Shown here in pieces: positions 23,601 through 35,789 of a stretch of DNA of 64,000 nucleotides. Source of the stretch: Gnetum montanum (lineage: Eukaryota; Streptophyta; Gnetopsida; Gnetales; Gnetaceae); the NCBI GenBank assembly GCA_015680685.1, contig MNCI01010141.1:594103-658102 (forward strand), read 5' to 3'. The translations under genes and the position numbers were made by a program. How positions within the stretch are numbered: the first letter of the stretch is position 1; every line of letters starts with the position of its first letter. Under the pieces are notes generated by a model, which saw nothing but the letters and a program-made list of their open reading frames with translations, was not told where the DNA came from and did not search any database.

Positions 23601-24032
23601 AATTAATTTGGAATATTACCAAGTGAAGGCTTTTGATCATTTGTTTATTACCTTCAGCAGTCTCTCTTTTTATGGTGGAGTCAACTTAGCATTAATAATT
23701 ACCGATTTTCCATTTTTAAGAAACGTGTATTCCATACCAGTGGGCAATGGTTTTTAGCTCAAGGGGCTCTTGCTTAAACTTATTAGGGAATTCCAACTTT
23801 CCCCAGTTGATATTTTCAAGGCCAAGACTTGGAAGTTGGTGATGGACTTACTCTAATGTGTCTATGCTATTGATGTAAGCGCAAGTCAAACCATTAGTTG
23901 GTTCCATGCATATAGTTGAACTACTTTCTTGATCAGCTGTCAGCTAGTAGGTATCTTCCTATCTTGTGGCTACTGCATACAAGCATCTTTGTATATCAGT
24001 CACTTGTGCACACTGCTTGCATGCAGGCAATG

Positions 24033-24700
24033 TTAAACATTGCAAGAACCATGACTTCTACAAGCAATTACACCTTGAGTCACTATATGCGATGCATAGA
24101 ACTTACTTCTTCTTGATCTTTTTGAATGAATTTTCCTTTGATATTTCTGGGAAAGATTGTGGATTCCTAGGCATACATCAACTATGCTTAGCCATGCTCT
24201 TCCCATTATGATTGGAAAGTCCTCCTTACCGTTGTTTATTTGAATCACTAGGAAGTCAGTTGGATACGACCACCCACAAATAGTGGTGATATTATCCTTG
24301 ACTAGTCCCAACAGGATAGTGATGGACTAGTTGGTCAACTCTAAATGAATGTTACCCATTTTTAGCGGAGGCAGGTTCCAAGCTTTGTACATTTCTTGAG
24401 AAATCAACTTGATACCAGAACTTGAATCCAAAAGAGCCTTGCACAGTTCATTTCCAGCAATTTGTAGATATATCAAAGGACTCCTAGGATTAGAGAATTT
24501 CCTAGGAAGATGGTCAACTTTTATCCAATCGATGACGACATGAGTTAACATGACTGTATGCATTGAGCGTAATTTTTGGATTGAAGGGAGCTTTGAAGCT
24601 TCAAGTAATAGTGAGGCAGTTAAAGAATTAACCACTTGTGGTTGAAAGGACTTAGTTAGACTATGGGTTCTAAAGAAAAGTCTTTTCTTCATGTAGCTAT
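24033..24700 (-). pseudogene. E4 protease
   Basis: The minus strand gives DWIKVDHLPRKFSNPRSP, then ALLDSSSGIKLISQEMYKAW with the catalytic Asp but DSS instead of DSG, then DFPIIMGRAWLSIVDVCLGI. One stop separates two open stretches (24692-24327 and 24311-24033). The domain is in the same frame as the gag tail, which suggests a single gag-pol frame originally. Confidence 0.87.
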
Positions 24701-26514
24701 CATAACCAACAGTATGTTGAGGGTTAACAACCCTTGTGGTGTTACGTTACTGTGACTAGGTAGGGATTTCACCCTGCATAGCTGGAGCAGGTGGTAATAG
24801 AGTTAAGGGTGGAAGAGGTGTAGCCAAATGAGAAGGATGGTATGTTTGTGAAACATCGCCCCTAGGAGAAGGAGTCCTATAATACTCATGGGCTTGGTAG
24901 TGAGTTTGAGGAGTGACGTGACTAGTAGAGTCACGTGGAGAGATTTGTTGGTTGTCGGTAAGGATATTGTTGCCATGGTGGTGGCATTCCCCATGATTGT
25001 GGGTATTTCCACTATTGATACTGCTCGATTGGTTGTAGTAGAGTTCCATTTGGATAATATGTTAAGGGTTGGTGGAACTACCTTGGGTTACCTTGAGGAT
25101 AAGGTAACCTTCAGGGTGTTTGCTTTTTGTTTAATCATGGGTTGAGTGCATACATCCTAGACTCCTACAGATGTGAGATTATAAGGCAACATCTCTTAGG
25201 ATGGTCATATTGGCATATCTTGCATCTGCTATCATTGTCTATATCCGAATCCACAACTTCTTTGATGATGGAAACTTTGCCCTTACCCTTGTTATGTGCA
25301 TGTTCAGTTTCTCTTTTTTTTCTTTTTTCGTGATCACTACCTTGCTCTCTAGACTCCTCTACTATTTTAAGAGTGGTTTAAGATCTATCATCTAGGAAAT
25401 CCCACATTTGGTCTACCTTTGCTGATACTTTTGATGCTAATTTTTGGATAGGCAAGGTTTTCTTATTCACCATCTCTTCGAGTGGTGACTCTTCTTCATC
25501 CTCATAGAATCTTACTTCCCTCTTTTAGAGGGAAGGATCTCTGTTATATTTCTTCCCACTCTCTCTTTTCCTTAGCTCACCTTCTTCTTTAGCAACTTGC
25601 TCTAATAATCTTTGAACTTGATGGGTCCTAAGATTAGATAGCCTCCCTTGGGCATACGTCCCAAGGGTTCTTCACATTTCATGCCTAAGCCCATCTACGA
25701 GAGGGTGTAGTTGATCCCTCTATGAATAACCATGGATAGGACAATGATGTAATAGTGCATAATATCAGCCCATGGTAGCATCCAAGTGTTCATGTCCTCC
25801 TTGTTTCTAGCCTTGAATTTTCTTTTGTAGGTTGGACACTTGGGAGTACGTTTGGTACTTATCATTGAACAATTCTAACATGGTACTCCACCTACAAATG
25901 GATTCTAGTTCTAGGGACTAGTACCAACTCTTTGCTTCTTTGACTAGTGTCTGTGGGAATAACTTAATTTTTTGCCATTCACTTTCCATGTTTTGTAAGG
26001 CACATGCATCATGAAATGCTTGTAGATGATTTTGAGGATCAGCGTTGTATCCCCCTTCAAATCATGGGATATTGTTCATGTCTAATCTCTTGATCCTACT
26101 ATCCTTTCGGTGCCTTAATGGGATCCTAACAACCTTAGTTATGTCTAGCATACTTTGAGTAGCAAGTAGGGTTCATCGTGATTGTCTCATTTGTGGTGTC
26201 TATGATGCCTATGTTGTTCCCTACTTTCCCTTCTTTCATAGTGTGTTTCTCTAGAGTTCCCTTGTTCCCTTTCTCGACTATTTCATCTATGACTCTTAGT
26301 TTGATTACCATTTTCCTCATGATCTTTTTCTTTATGACTACGTCTAGATCCTGAAGGAGAGGGTGAAGGATATGATTAGGGTGAAGAAGAAGGGGGACCA
26401 TCACCATGCCAATGCTTTCTTCCTTCTCTTTGGTGGTCGTGGCCTCGATCGCAGTTACGATCGGAATGTCCATCTTTGTCATGTGCTCGTGTTCCTTTTT
26501 CAGACCCTTTTTGT

Positions 26515-26660
26515 GTATCGGTACTAGAATCTGGGTTATGGATAGTTGAGTAAAGATTCTGATATACAACCCCTTAACCGAAGTCAATGAGAGGAACATC
26601 ATTATCTGGGTGACTACCTAAGGCAATTTCACCACCGTTATTTTTGCTTAGGACATGTGG
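26515..26660. repeat. 146-bp perfect duplicate, copy 1 (assembly artefact)
   Basis: Identical to 26662-26807 and separated from it by a single N at 26661. E7 gag has this region once. Most likely two contig ends that overlap but were not merged. Confidence 0.93.
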
Positions 26661-26661
26661 N

Positions 26662-26807
26662 GTATCGGTACTAGAATCTGGGTTATGGATAGTTGAGTAA
26701 AGATTCTGATATACAACCCCTTAACCGAAGTCAATGAGAGGAACATCATTATCTGGGTGACTACCTAAGGCAATTTCACCACCGTTATTTTTGCTTAGGA
26801 CATGTGG
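26662..26807. repeat. 146-bp perfect duplicate, copy 2 (assembly artefact)
   Basis: Second copy of 26515-26660. After it the sequence continues into the expected gag N-terminal coding region. Confidence 0.93.
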
Positions 26808-27330
26808 AACATTCTGTGACAACTTTACTTTCATGGATTCATGATGTCTCTCCTATTGCAAATCCCTTTGATGCTATGCCTTTGTGGGTTGATACTCTCT
26901 TGAGTCATGATCATGCACAATGTACTCTACCTATAAGTGTTGCATACCAATTCATGTGAGATCACGAAGAAGCATGCCTGGGATAGAGCGATCAGGAGGT
27001 AACACTATGTTACCTTCTAAGTCTCGCCAATGCAGTTATTCATCCTAGTGAAAGATAAAGGTAAATTTTGGTACATATTCATTGGGATAAACATATACCA
27101 CAGAAAACTATTGAGGGACTGGTAGATTATCATGTGTACTACACCTCTGATTGTTGCCTATATCAGACCTAGGTGGTGAAACACTTTCGTACAAAGAAAG
27201 AGACATGATTGTCTATTCAGTGTGCAATGTATTCTTGTTTACTATTTTTCTTTAATCAACCCCAAGGGTTCATTCTAATGATGTGAAAGATTTCCTATGT
27301 TCTAGTTAGCACACAAACAACAAAGTCCTT

Positions 27331-27343
27331 GGCAATGGTGCCA
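27331..27343 (-). promoter_or_regulatory. primer-binding site of E4
   Basis: The minus strand reads TGGCACCATTGCC one base inside the 5' LTR. It is close to TGGCGCCGTTGCC, the site expected for tRNA-Asp and typical of Athila/Tat elements, with two G-to-A differences. Confidence 0.82.
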
Positions 27344-27344
27344 A

Positions 27345-28183
27345 TGATGAGCAATGAGGTATCTCTATACTCAACCATACGAATACGAGCATCCACGCAT
27401 GATCCGGTCAAATTCCAAGGACTAAGTGCTTATGCACCTTGATGGAATAAGGATGGGTTGGTTAATCATTATCTTCCCAAGCTTACTTATATGTCACGAT
27501 TATATGGTTAAGTAAACTTGAGGCATATGATTTTTATACTTTTTATGTGTTTTTATGTCCTACTACTAATAAGGGAGGAGAGAGATAACTAAGTAACTAA
27601 TTTAATTTGACTACTTATTAACTAGGCTCTAACTGATCCTAACACTAGTATCTATTCTCACTTGTTGTACACATCCTGAACCAGTGCAACACTACTGGGA
27701 TTACCAAATGTTAATCGTTACTAGGTTACTAAGTGTTACACACATGCTCGAAGTGATCGTACTGTGTGTGCTTACTTAGGAGAGTTGTAGGGTGAGAGAG
27801 AATCATTAATTAACTAAGGAAAGCATTAAGTAATAGTAATTAACATTAATTAATCTATTTTGAATGCTACACGGTTTATCACAAAGTTCATCTTTATTAC
27901 TATACACAAGGTGTGCTCAGGTACACAATGCTCGAATAAAGATCCATTCACTTTATGACTCCTAATGCGGGAATGCAGAAATAATTCTAACTTTGAAAGG
28001 GAGAAAAGGTAAGAGTTTGGGTAAGGAACTAAGACTAACTATGTAAACCAAGTGTGCCCACCTCTTATTTATAGGCAATGAGGCAGGATGTGATATTGAT
28101 ATCTGACATCACATGGCAAGCTTCGAGATCACAGACCCAATATCATGGATTCGATATCACAACCCTGATATCGTGGTTCATCA
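27345..28183 (-). repeat. E4 5' LTR (839 bp)
   Basis: Same ends as 18085-18924. Adjacent to the PBS on the left and to target duplication CCTAG on the right. Minus-strand TATA at 28073-28066. About 9% different from its partner over the first 250 bases, by hand count. Confidence 0.93.
28066..28073 (-). promoter_or_regulatory. TATA box, E4 5' LTR
   Basis: TATAAATA on the minus strand, downstream of the decayed GATATC words (28180-28085). This is the copy that would drive E4 transcription. Confidence 0.7.
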
Positions 28184-28188
28184 CCTAG
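28184..28188. repeat. target site duplication of E4, right
   Basis: CCTAG, equal to 18080-18084. Confidence 0.92.
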
Positions 28189-29440
28189 GTCAATTAGTTA
28201 AATAATTATTAATGGAATGTGGATTTGGACCTACCAGGTGAATATACCAAAAGCAAGCGTGCCATGGGATCTATATATTTGTGTCTATCTATGGGATACT
28301 AGTATACTTTGGTCTTTCAATTTTTAGTATCCATAATGCTTTGCCATAGTAGGGATCTCGACCACTAACACTTATGAAGTACATAATGGGAAACATGTAA
28401 GACCCTAGATTTTTAAGTACCAGTATACATAATAGACAATAGCCAAATGAAAATTGGGAAGTATATGGCCAAAAATAGAGAAGCAAAGTAGGAATGATAA
28501 ATAAAAAAATAATATTCTTTTAAAATAAGAAGTAACATAAACTAAGGAACTAAATAAGATAAGGTAAATGATAAAAAAGAAAGGTAGATATTAAAATAAA
28601 TATTGAGACAAGTCACTCTACCTTGTTCAGTGTCAAATCCTAGATTAAGGGTGGTGGAATAGAGAATGATTGTGAAGAATTGCTACCCCACCCATATACA
28701 CTCTGCTTATAGAAGGAGGTTCTTAGTCGATGTTTTAAAGTGTGAGCTTTGGGCATCACTCCAATTGTAAGGTTCTTGTGGGAGTGTGACCCTACTCATG
28801 TTTGAAGGTGCTTATAAGGCTAGCTTTGTAGATGGACAACTGCTATTTCTTGTTATTGTTGTTCTTGTCCTTTTTTTAAAACAAAATTGAAGCATATAAA
28901 TGGGACTTCTTCAATCATGAGGTTCTTGTGAGAGCTAAAGTTATTTTTGAATTTTTTAATGGGTTTCTTACTTAGGTGCTAATTAAGTTTCATATGCTTT
29001 TACCATCTTTATTGCTAGTCCCAACATGGCACACACTTTCCACCTTATTGACTTATCCAAGAACATAATCAATAGAACCATTCATTAATAATCATGAACC
29101 GAACCTAGTTATTTCTCCTATGATTCATGGAACTTTTAAAAAATAAAGAATGTTAAGGAAAGGAAAAAAAGAGAGTTATTTTACATAGATTATTTATTTA
29201 TTTTGGGGTCCGACATCCCCCCATACATTATTTATTTATTAATCTAAGGCTCACCCGTAGATAGATTTTGGAATTAAACTAATCTATCTCAAGGTAGAAG
29301 GAGTTGCCCTTTTCCCTTACATTCTAGACATGATGCTAATGAATTCTTTAGAGTCCCAACTAATAATTGAGTTTCCTATTTTCCTCTAAATTTTTCAAGG
29401 AAACATTTGTAGACTATTATTTGCAAATTATTATATTATA
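28189..29440 (-). other. E3 spacer after pol
   Basis: AT-rich, non-coding. The minus strand has TATGGGGGGATGTCGGACC (about 29225-29207), the counterpart of the pol-end polypurine copy in the other elements. Nothing else is recognised. Confidence 0.5.
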
Positions 29441-30896
29441 GTATTGAATAAGGTGCTTTCTTGAGGTTACTTCCCATAGCTTGGACAATAGCTTGAGGTG
29501 TTTCATTTCCTAAATCATCTTTAGGATAAGTTGGATCATCTAAATTTACTAATTCATCTTCTTTTGGTTCCTCAATTTTATGTTGATGATATTACTTAAG
29601 TCCTTGACCATTTAGAAGAAATGTTGTAGATAAATCATTGATAGGTGTACTTAAGACACTTCCATTACTGTGAGGTTGTACTACTTAGTAGGGTCCTTCC
29701 CACCAAGTTGTTAGCTTTCCTAAAAATTTATGTAGTATCATGTTGTATAATAGGACTTTATCACCTATTGAAAAATGTTTCTTAAATATATTTTAATCAT
29801 GCATACTTTTCATTTGTTTTTATTGATTATTTTCTTGTCAAGTACATGCAAATGTATTTTATCAAGTTCATGTATTTGAATCATTCTAAATTCTTGATTT
29901 GTTTCATCATCAAAATTTAATTATTTTGTTGATCATAAATATTGGTATTTGATTTCCAAAAGTAATAAACATTGTTGTCCATAAACCAATTGATAAGGTG
30001 AATATCCTAAATTCACTTTATATGTAATCTTATAAGCCCAAAGTGCATCTTTTAATTTTTTAGACAAATCTTTCTTCTTAGTGCATATGGTTTTTGTTAT
30101 AATATTTAGAATGATTCTATTTGCATTTTTCACTTGACTATTTTTTTGGGGATGATAGGAAGTAGCTATCTTATGTTGGATTTCATGAGACTTAAGGAAT
30201 TTTTCCATTATTTGATTTACAAAGTGGGTATCTTGATCACTTATGATTGCTTGTGGGGTACCAAATCATGTTGGAATATGTTCCCATAGAAAAGCTACAA
30301 CTACTTTAATATCATTTGTTGTGGTGGATTTAGCTTCTCCCACTAAGTTACATAGCCTATAAAAGTAAAAATATATTGACATTCATTAGACAATGAAAAT
30401 GATCCAAAAAATTCTATACCTCATACATTAAATGGTTTCGTTATTAAGATTGGATTTAATGGAATTTCTTATCTTTTTGTCATTGCCCCTATTCTTTGAA
30501 ATTTATCACATCCTTGGACATATTTATGAGCATATATAAATATATTAGACTAATAAATCCACTTTTCAAGATTTTCATAGTGGTTCTCTGACTATCAAAG
30601 TGTCCACCTCTAAGGTCATTATGATACATATGTAAGATTTCTTGTTGCTCATCTTCAGCTACACATTTTCTTGTTACATTGTTGTTATAGATTCTATAGA
30701 GATATGGTTTATTCCAAATGTATTTGGAGATGCTCCTTAGAAAATATTTCCTTTCTTGTTTACTCCATTGAGTTGGTGTTTTTATAATGGCAAGGTAATT
30801 TGTCATATTAGCAAACCAAGTGTCTTTTATTGTTGAAAAGAGTTGTTCATTAGAAAATTTATCATGAAATCCTCTTTTTATCCTATTTTCATCCAT
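29441..30896 (-). pseudogene. E3 integrase and pol tail
   Basis: Minus-strand blocks: MYHNDLRGGHFDSQRTTMK (His pair of the zinc-binding domain, about 30640-30580); a decayed core; HEIQHKIATSYHPQKNSQVK (about 30190-30130), where Lys stands at the place of the catalytic Glu; ALWAYKITYKVNLGYSPYQL; and a C-terminal part with GKLTTWWEGPY and FLLNGQGLK, the latter resembling the Athila pol-end phrase FKVNGQRLK. The frame is broken between 30489 and 30208. The tail ends near 29440. Confidence 0.83.
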
Positions 30897-30901
30897 TTTT
30901 T

Positions 30902-31300
30902 CTAGTCTAGAAAGATTGGTTTCATAACATTTTTCCTAACCCTTTTATCTAAAATGTCTAGATCAAATTCTTGGAGTAATAGGCACCATCGTATTATCCT
31001 ATCATTTTCTATTTTTTTGTTTGCTAGAAATTTAATGGTAGAATGATTATTGTAAACTCTAGTTTTATATCCTGTTAAATAATGTCTAAACTTATCCAAA
31101 GAATACATAATGGCCAAGAGTTCTTTTTTTGTAATTGTATAATTTACTTGGGCTTTATCTAGACTTTTAGAGACATAGTAAATTACTCTTGGTTTATTAT
31201 GTATGTATTGTTCCAAGAGTATCCCCATAGCTATGTCACTAGCATCATACATCAAATCCAATGGAAAATATCAATTAGGCGCATTAAGTATAGGAGTAGT
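30902..31300 (-). pseudogene. E3 RNase H domain
   Basis: An open stretch of about 119 codons with LMYDASDIAMGILLEQ, PRVIYYVSKSLDKAQVNY, TITKKELLAIMYSLDKFRHY and NNHSTIKFLANKK. The first catalytic Asp (DAS) and the KEL Glu are present; the DHS Asp is Asn (NHS). It lies between RT and integrase as expected. Confidence 0.88.
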
Positions 31301-31329
31301 AGTTACTCTTTTTGTGAGTTCAAAGAAAG

Positions 31330-32228
31330 CTTATTCGTAGTGATCAATTCGTGTAAAAGAAACATCCTTTTCTAAGAGCATGTAAAGCATCTTGGCTATT
31401 TTTGATAAGTACTTAATAAATCATCTATAATATCTAGCATTTCCTAAGAAGGATTGAAGAGTTTTTAAGTTTGTTGGGGCTGGAAGTGTAGAGATTATGT
31501 TTACTTTTTCCTTATCCATTCTTATCCCTTCTTTAGAAATTACATGCTTTAAAACTACACTACTTGTGATCATTAAATGACTCTTTTTCTAACTAATTTT
31601 AAATTTTTATCAATGCATCTATCTAAGACACATTTCAAATGTTTTAATGTTTGTTCATAAGTATCCCTATATACTAGGAAATCACCCATAAATACTTCTA
31701 CATGTTTTTCTAACATATCAGAAAACACTGATATCATAACCCTCTTGAAGGTAGTGGATGCATTACAAACACAAAAGGGCATCTGATGGTAAGAAAAAAT
31801 TCCATATGGACATGTGAAGGTTGTTTTATGTTGATCTTTTATTGTAATGGATACTAAATTATAACCACTAAACCCATCCAAACAACAATAGTACTCATTC
31901 CCCTCTAATCTCTCCAAAATTTGATCTATGTATGAAAGGGGAAAGTGATCTTTCTTTTTGTTTTGATTAAGTTTTCTATAGTCCATGTAAACTCACCATT
32001 TTCCTTACTTTTAGGTACTATAGTGATAGGGCTTATTCATTCGCTATCAGCTATTTGATAAATAATTTCTTCATTCCAAAGCTTAGAAATTTCATCTTTA
32101 ATAATTTTCTTTAAAGCTAGATTGATTGTTCTTAGGGGAATTCGATCCAGTTCAATGTTTTCTTCAAGATAGATGTGATGTTGGCATATGCTGGGTGAAA
32201 TTCCTTGATGGGGATTGTCATAGTTCAA
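31330..32228 (-). pseudogene. E3 reverse transcriptase
   Basis: Minus-strand blocks TINLALKKIIKDEISKLWNE, EIIYQIADSEW, MDYRKLNQNKKKDHFPLSYI, YYCCLDGFSGYNLVSI, FSYHQMPFCVCNASTTFKRV and VEVFMGDFLVYRDTYEQTLK. The palm motif normally F/Y-x-DD reads FMGD, so one catalytic Asp is lost, while DGFSGYN is kept. Stop near 32036. Confidence 0.9.
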
Positions 32229-32425
32229 TTAAAATGCCTTAGTCTTTCTTTTTAAAACTTCTACTATTTATTTCTTGCCTATTAGAAAGTTGAAAATTAA
32301 TTATTAAGGGCTTATTTTTGTCAAGGAAAATATACATAAGATTACTAGGTAATTCTTGAAGTTCCAAGGAGTCATTATTTGGTGGTTGAATTATTTCTTC
32401 TACTTCTTGATCCCAAATTCAAAAG

Positions 32426-32950
32426 CTAATCAAGAAGATCTTGTTCCTTTGTGAAGGGGTCTAAGAATCTTTCCTCAAAATTATTTACTACTAATTTTTT
32501 CTTATTTTGTGCCACTACTATTGTGGGTATTGTATAGAGCATCCTTGCTTCTTTAATATTTTGGTTTAATTGGTCCTCTTTTGCTTTGTCATATATATTA
32601 AGCATAAAACTAAGATTGACAAAAGATAATTGGAATTGCCTTGATCTACAATTAATTACAACATTAGCTACTACTAACCATGATCTTCCTAATATAATGG
32701 GGAAAAAATATAGATCTTTTAGTTCCAACACAAAAAAATCAATTGGGTATTTTCCTTTTTCAACCTGTACTATTAAATATTTGACCACTCCTATGAGTCT
32801 CACAATTGAGCCATTAGTAAAAGATATTGCCATATTTACTTTCCTTACATCCTCTAACTTAAGTGACCTAGCCATTTCAAGTGGCTTAATATTGATGTTG
32901 GCTCCTAAATCCAATAAGGAATTTTCAATATTTTTCCATTTATCTTCTTT
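32426..32950 (-). pseudogene. E3 protease (DLGAN type)
   Basis: An open frame of about 162 codons. DLGANINIKPLEMARSL near its start carries the DLGAS-like active site characteristic of Athila proteases. YPIDFFVLELKD and FFPIILGRSWLVVANVVI follow as the C-terminal motif. The residues after it (to 32426) form the usual protease-RT linker. It is the best-preserved protein piece in E3. Confidence 0.88.
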
Positions 32951-33599
32951 AGTATTGTGGGAACCACTAGATCTTGGTATTTAGGAACTTCTTGGCTTTT
33001 TATAAGTTGAGACAAATTGTAAACCAAATAAACTTGTTTAGGAATTTTTTTATTTTTTCCTTTTATGCATAATACCCTTTAGTATTTAGCATAAATATTT
33101 GTATCTTTAAAACTTTCTCTAATGGAATATGTAAATATAATTCATTAAACATTTTTCTATATGTGCTTTGGTTATAAATTCCTCTTATAATCATTTAGGA
33201 AAAGGAGGTAAGACTATTTTCCTAGGCAAAGGAGGAGAGATTAATGATCATTCTTCTTATTTTGTGGATTGGTTACTTCCTTTCTCATTCATTATATGTG
33301 GTTGATTCTTTTCTTGTATCTCAATTTCTTACAAACTAACCTTCTCCATAGGTCTAGGATTAATAATTTTTTCACTCCTAGTGATAATAGAATGCAAATG
33401 TTCCTTATCCTTCCTTTATGATGTAGGATTTGGATCTGGTTGGGAACATAATTCATTCTTTGTCAAGTCTTGAAATCATCTTCTTTTCTCATTTATAAAT
33501 TTTCTACTTTTTGTAATGAAGAAAGTAAGATTTTGAGTGAGTCTATCTAAGTGTTCACTTGTTTGGCCCTTAAAAGTTCTATAATTGTTTTAGGAGTAC

Positions 33600-34766
33600 T
33601 ATTGTTGAAAAGATGGTCTTTTTTGAAATGTAGTTATTAGTTGGGCTATATATTATTGGAAATCCTTTATAGATTCTTGTACCTCCTCATGGAAATAGGA
33701 TAAGGTTGGACAAGTGATGTAATCATGCTGTTGGCTATTGCAAATATTACATGCTTTACCTTGCACCATATGGGTTTGTTTCTTTATTAAACGAGTTAAC
33801 TCATCAAATTTTTTATTTAGTTGTTTAGTTTGTTGGGTCATGCCTTGCATAATATTAAGTTTTGGCCATTTCTTACTTTGATAAACAAATGAATCTATTA
33901 TTCTCTAGCTATTCCCTGGTGTTACATTTAATATATTTCCACTATACACAAAGTCAACATTTTGCCTACAATATGGTAATATGCCTTCTACAAAGATTTG
34001 GATAAGTTGGTGGTTTGGAAATTCATGGTAGGGATTTTTCATACATAGTCCCTTAAACCTATCAAAAGTACTCTCATAGTCCTCATGTTCTTTACATGAA
34101 ACTTATCAATTGCTTTCTTAATGAGTACAACCTATCATTGTAAAGAAATATTTGGAGAAAGACAACCTTGAATTCATCCCATGAACTAATTTGTGTCCTA
34201 AGGGTTTGTAGCTAAAAATTAGCTTTATCCTTTATGCTTGATTTGAAGGAAATCATTTTAGTTCTATTTCTACTTTGAGGTACTAACATTGCAAGTATGG
34301 TTTCAAATTCTCTTATATGAGTGATTGGATCTTCATCATTGATCCCCCTAAAAATAGATAGTAAATGAATATTTTTTACTTCAACATCCCTATATTGGAG
34401 AAAAACTAATGGCCATTGAGGTATTACTGGTGTTCTTTGGTTTAATAAGTCCCCAAGAGTTTGTCCTTGATAGGCTTGTTCAACTGGAATATTAGAGCCT
34501 ATACTACTAGAGGAAAAAGGAATTGAGCCAAATGAAAGCGGAGGTGGTGTATGATATGAAGGAGATCCAATTGTGAAAGTAGTGGCTACTGTTGGAGTCA
34601 CAATTGGACTTGGTATGGAAACAAATTCTATTTAAGTAATGGGAATTTGAAGGTTTAATGTATTTAGCAATTGGGAGATTCCTCTAATAGTGGACATGTT
34701 GCTTAGTATTTGACCAAAGGTTAAATTTTGAGAACGAGCTACTGTAGTTGAATTTGTTATTTGCAT
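33600..34766 (-). pseudogene. E3 gag with canonical zinc knuckle
   Basis: Likely start ATG 34766 (MQITNSTTVARSQNLTFG), in frame with the 34601-34212 stretch that holds the gag core motif IFRGINDEDPITHIREFETI and KMISFKSSIKDKANF. Decayed core sequence continues in other frames. At about 33770-33720 lies CNICNSQQHDYITC, a canonical CX2CX4HX4C knuckle. The frame changes at least once between the core and the knuckle. Confidence 0.82.
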
Positions 34767-35368
34767 TGTAATATTTGATGCATCAAAAATAGGATTTAAA
34801 AATGTGAAAAATTTAAATTTTATTTTTTCTTTTTCTTGAAATTTTTTTGTTCGATTTCCCTCTTTATTATTTTGTTTCTTTAGAGAGGTTAACGAAATAG
34901 AACTAGGCTAACCTTGTTCCTCTTGGATTTGTTTCAAATTAGTTCTAGTAGATTTATAATAGCTAGTGATGTTTCTAGGAGGTTAGATTCATGTTGGATT
35001 TTTATGTTGATTGGTTAGTCTCATTTAACAAACACACTCCTATTTAGCACATTCATGGACAACTAATCAAAAAATTTTGCAGATTGATTTAATTACATCT
35101 GTAATTACTTTCTTAATTGCTAATTTTTTGTAACTTTGTTTAGTTTGAAAAATCAAGGGAACTAATTCTTCTTATTGTACCTTTTCCTTATTTTTAATAT
35201 TTTTACTTTTCTTTTTATAAGAAAAACAATTACAATAAACCATTTCTAGAACTACTAACAAAAAATATGCAAATGAAAATAGTGTGTACCTTTTTAGAAG
35301 TTCTAAACCTTTAGATGAAATTTGAAAAGCATATTGAATCCTTGATGATGATTAACTTTGCTAGCCTC

Positions 35369-35387
35369 CTTAGTAATGATGCCAAAT
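35369..35387 (-). promoter_or_regulatory. primer-binding site of E3
   Basis: The minus strand reads TTTGGCATCATTACTAAGGA just inside the 5' LTR. Against TGGCGCCGTTGCCGGGGA (tRNA-Asp type) every difference is a transition, so it looks like a decayed or variant tRNA-Asp site. Confidence 0.65.
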
Positions 35388-35650
35388 TGATGAGTCTACC
35401 AAAGTTTGGTGCTCAGTTACCTTCATTGTAAATATGTTACCTTGTTTGTGACTAACTCATGAGTCATATTCATGAAGGAATGGTTTAAAGTTAAAGAAAT
35501 CATCAAGAAAATAAATGATTAGATGCAAATCCAATTGAAATCCCACACTTACGACTATCACTCATAAGTAAAATCAAAGATTTCACCCTAACTTCTAAAC
35601 TCAATTTCAAGGGTTGAAATTAAATGATTTAACTAGACTGAAAGCATGAC
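35388..35650 (-). repeat. E3 5' LTR, truncated
   Basis: Begins TGATGAGTCTACCAAAG on the plus strand and aligns with 14259-14520. Similarity ends abruptly at about 35650 (14520), so most of U3 and R is missing. Confidence 0.8.
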
Positions 35651-35789
35651 ATATCTATATGACTAACTCTACTATGAATGCCACATATTTAATTGATTGG
35701 TGTTATAAAATTATCATGCAATTCATGATTAACATATGCTAAAAATAAGATAAAATAAAATAGATAAAAATTAATTTTAGTATTGCTTC

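Larger units (their letters stand above)
24741..27206 (-). pseudogene. E4 gag
   Basis: Starts at ATG 27206 (MSLSLYESVSPPRSD), 125 bases after the PBS. Order: N-terminal part with FTFIFH; an Arg/Ser/His-rich region (minus strand about 26540-26160; for example QHRHHRHH and SHKEKDHEENG) in a frame different from the longest open one; a core in the gag fold (about 26100-25850); a zinc knuckle CKICQYDHPKRCC (about 25226-25188); and a Pro/Tyr/Gln-rich tail (25049-24756). Several stops are C-to-T type. The 146-bp duplication at 26515-26807 lies inside. Confidence 0.8.
18085..28183 (-). mobile_element. E4: complete Athila-like element, 10,099 bp
   Basis: Two LTRs of 840 and 839 bp flanked by the 5-bp duplication CCTAG. 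On the minus strand: 5' LTR, PBS (27343-27331), gag from 27206, protease, RT, RNaseH, integrase, pol end with a polypurine copy, spacer, small ORF (19318-19079), polypurine tract and 3' LTR. In the first 250 or so aligned LTR bases I count about 22 differences, about 20 of them transitions, so the insertion is old. Stops are scattered through gag and pol. The apparent length includes a 146-bp artefactual duplication. Confidence 0.95.
14259..35650 (-). mobile_element. E3: Athila-like element split by nested E4
   Basis: On the minus strand the order is partial 5' LTR (35650-35388), PBS-like site, gag, protease with DLGAN, RT, RNaseH, integrase, a pol tail with the Athila-like phrase FLLNGQGLK, a polypurine-like copy near 29210-29225, spacer, a degenerate ORF, a polypurine tract (15280-15300) and the 3' LTR (15279-14259). 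E4 is inserted between 18084 and 28184. The two LTRs share about 260 bp from their 3' ends; the 5' copy is then broken at about 35650, so no target duplication can be read. Confidence 0.8.

Noticed and set aside
26135-26602. A 155-codon minus-strand frame, and similar ones at 55138-55434 and 55438-55647
   Set aside because: They overlap the Arg/Ser/His-rich part of gag in another frame and contain part of the artefactual duplication; the gag frame is favoured by homology on both sides.
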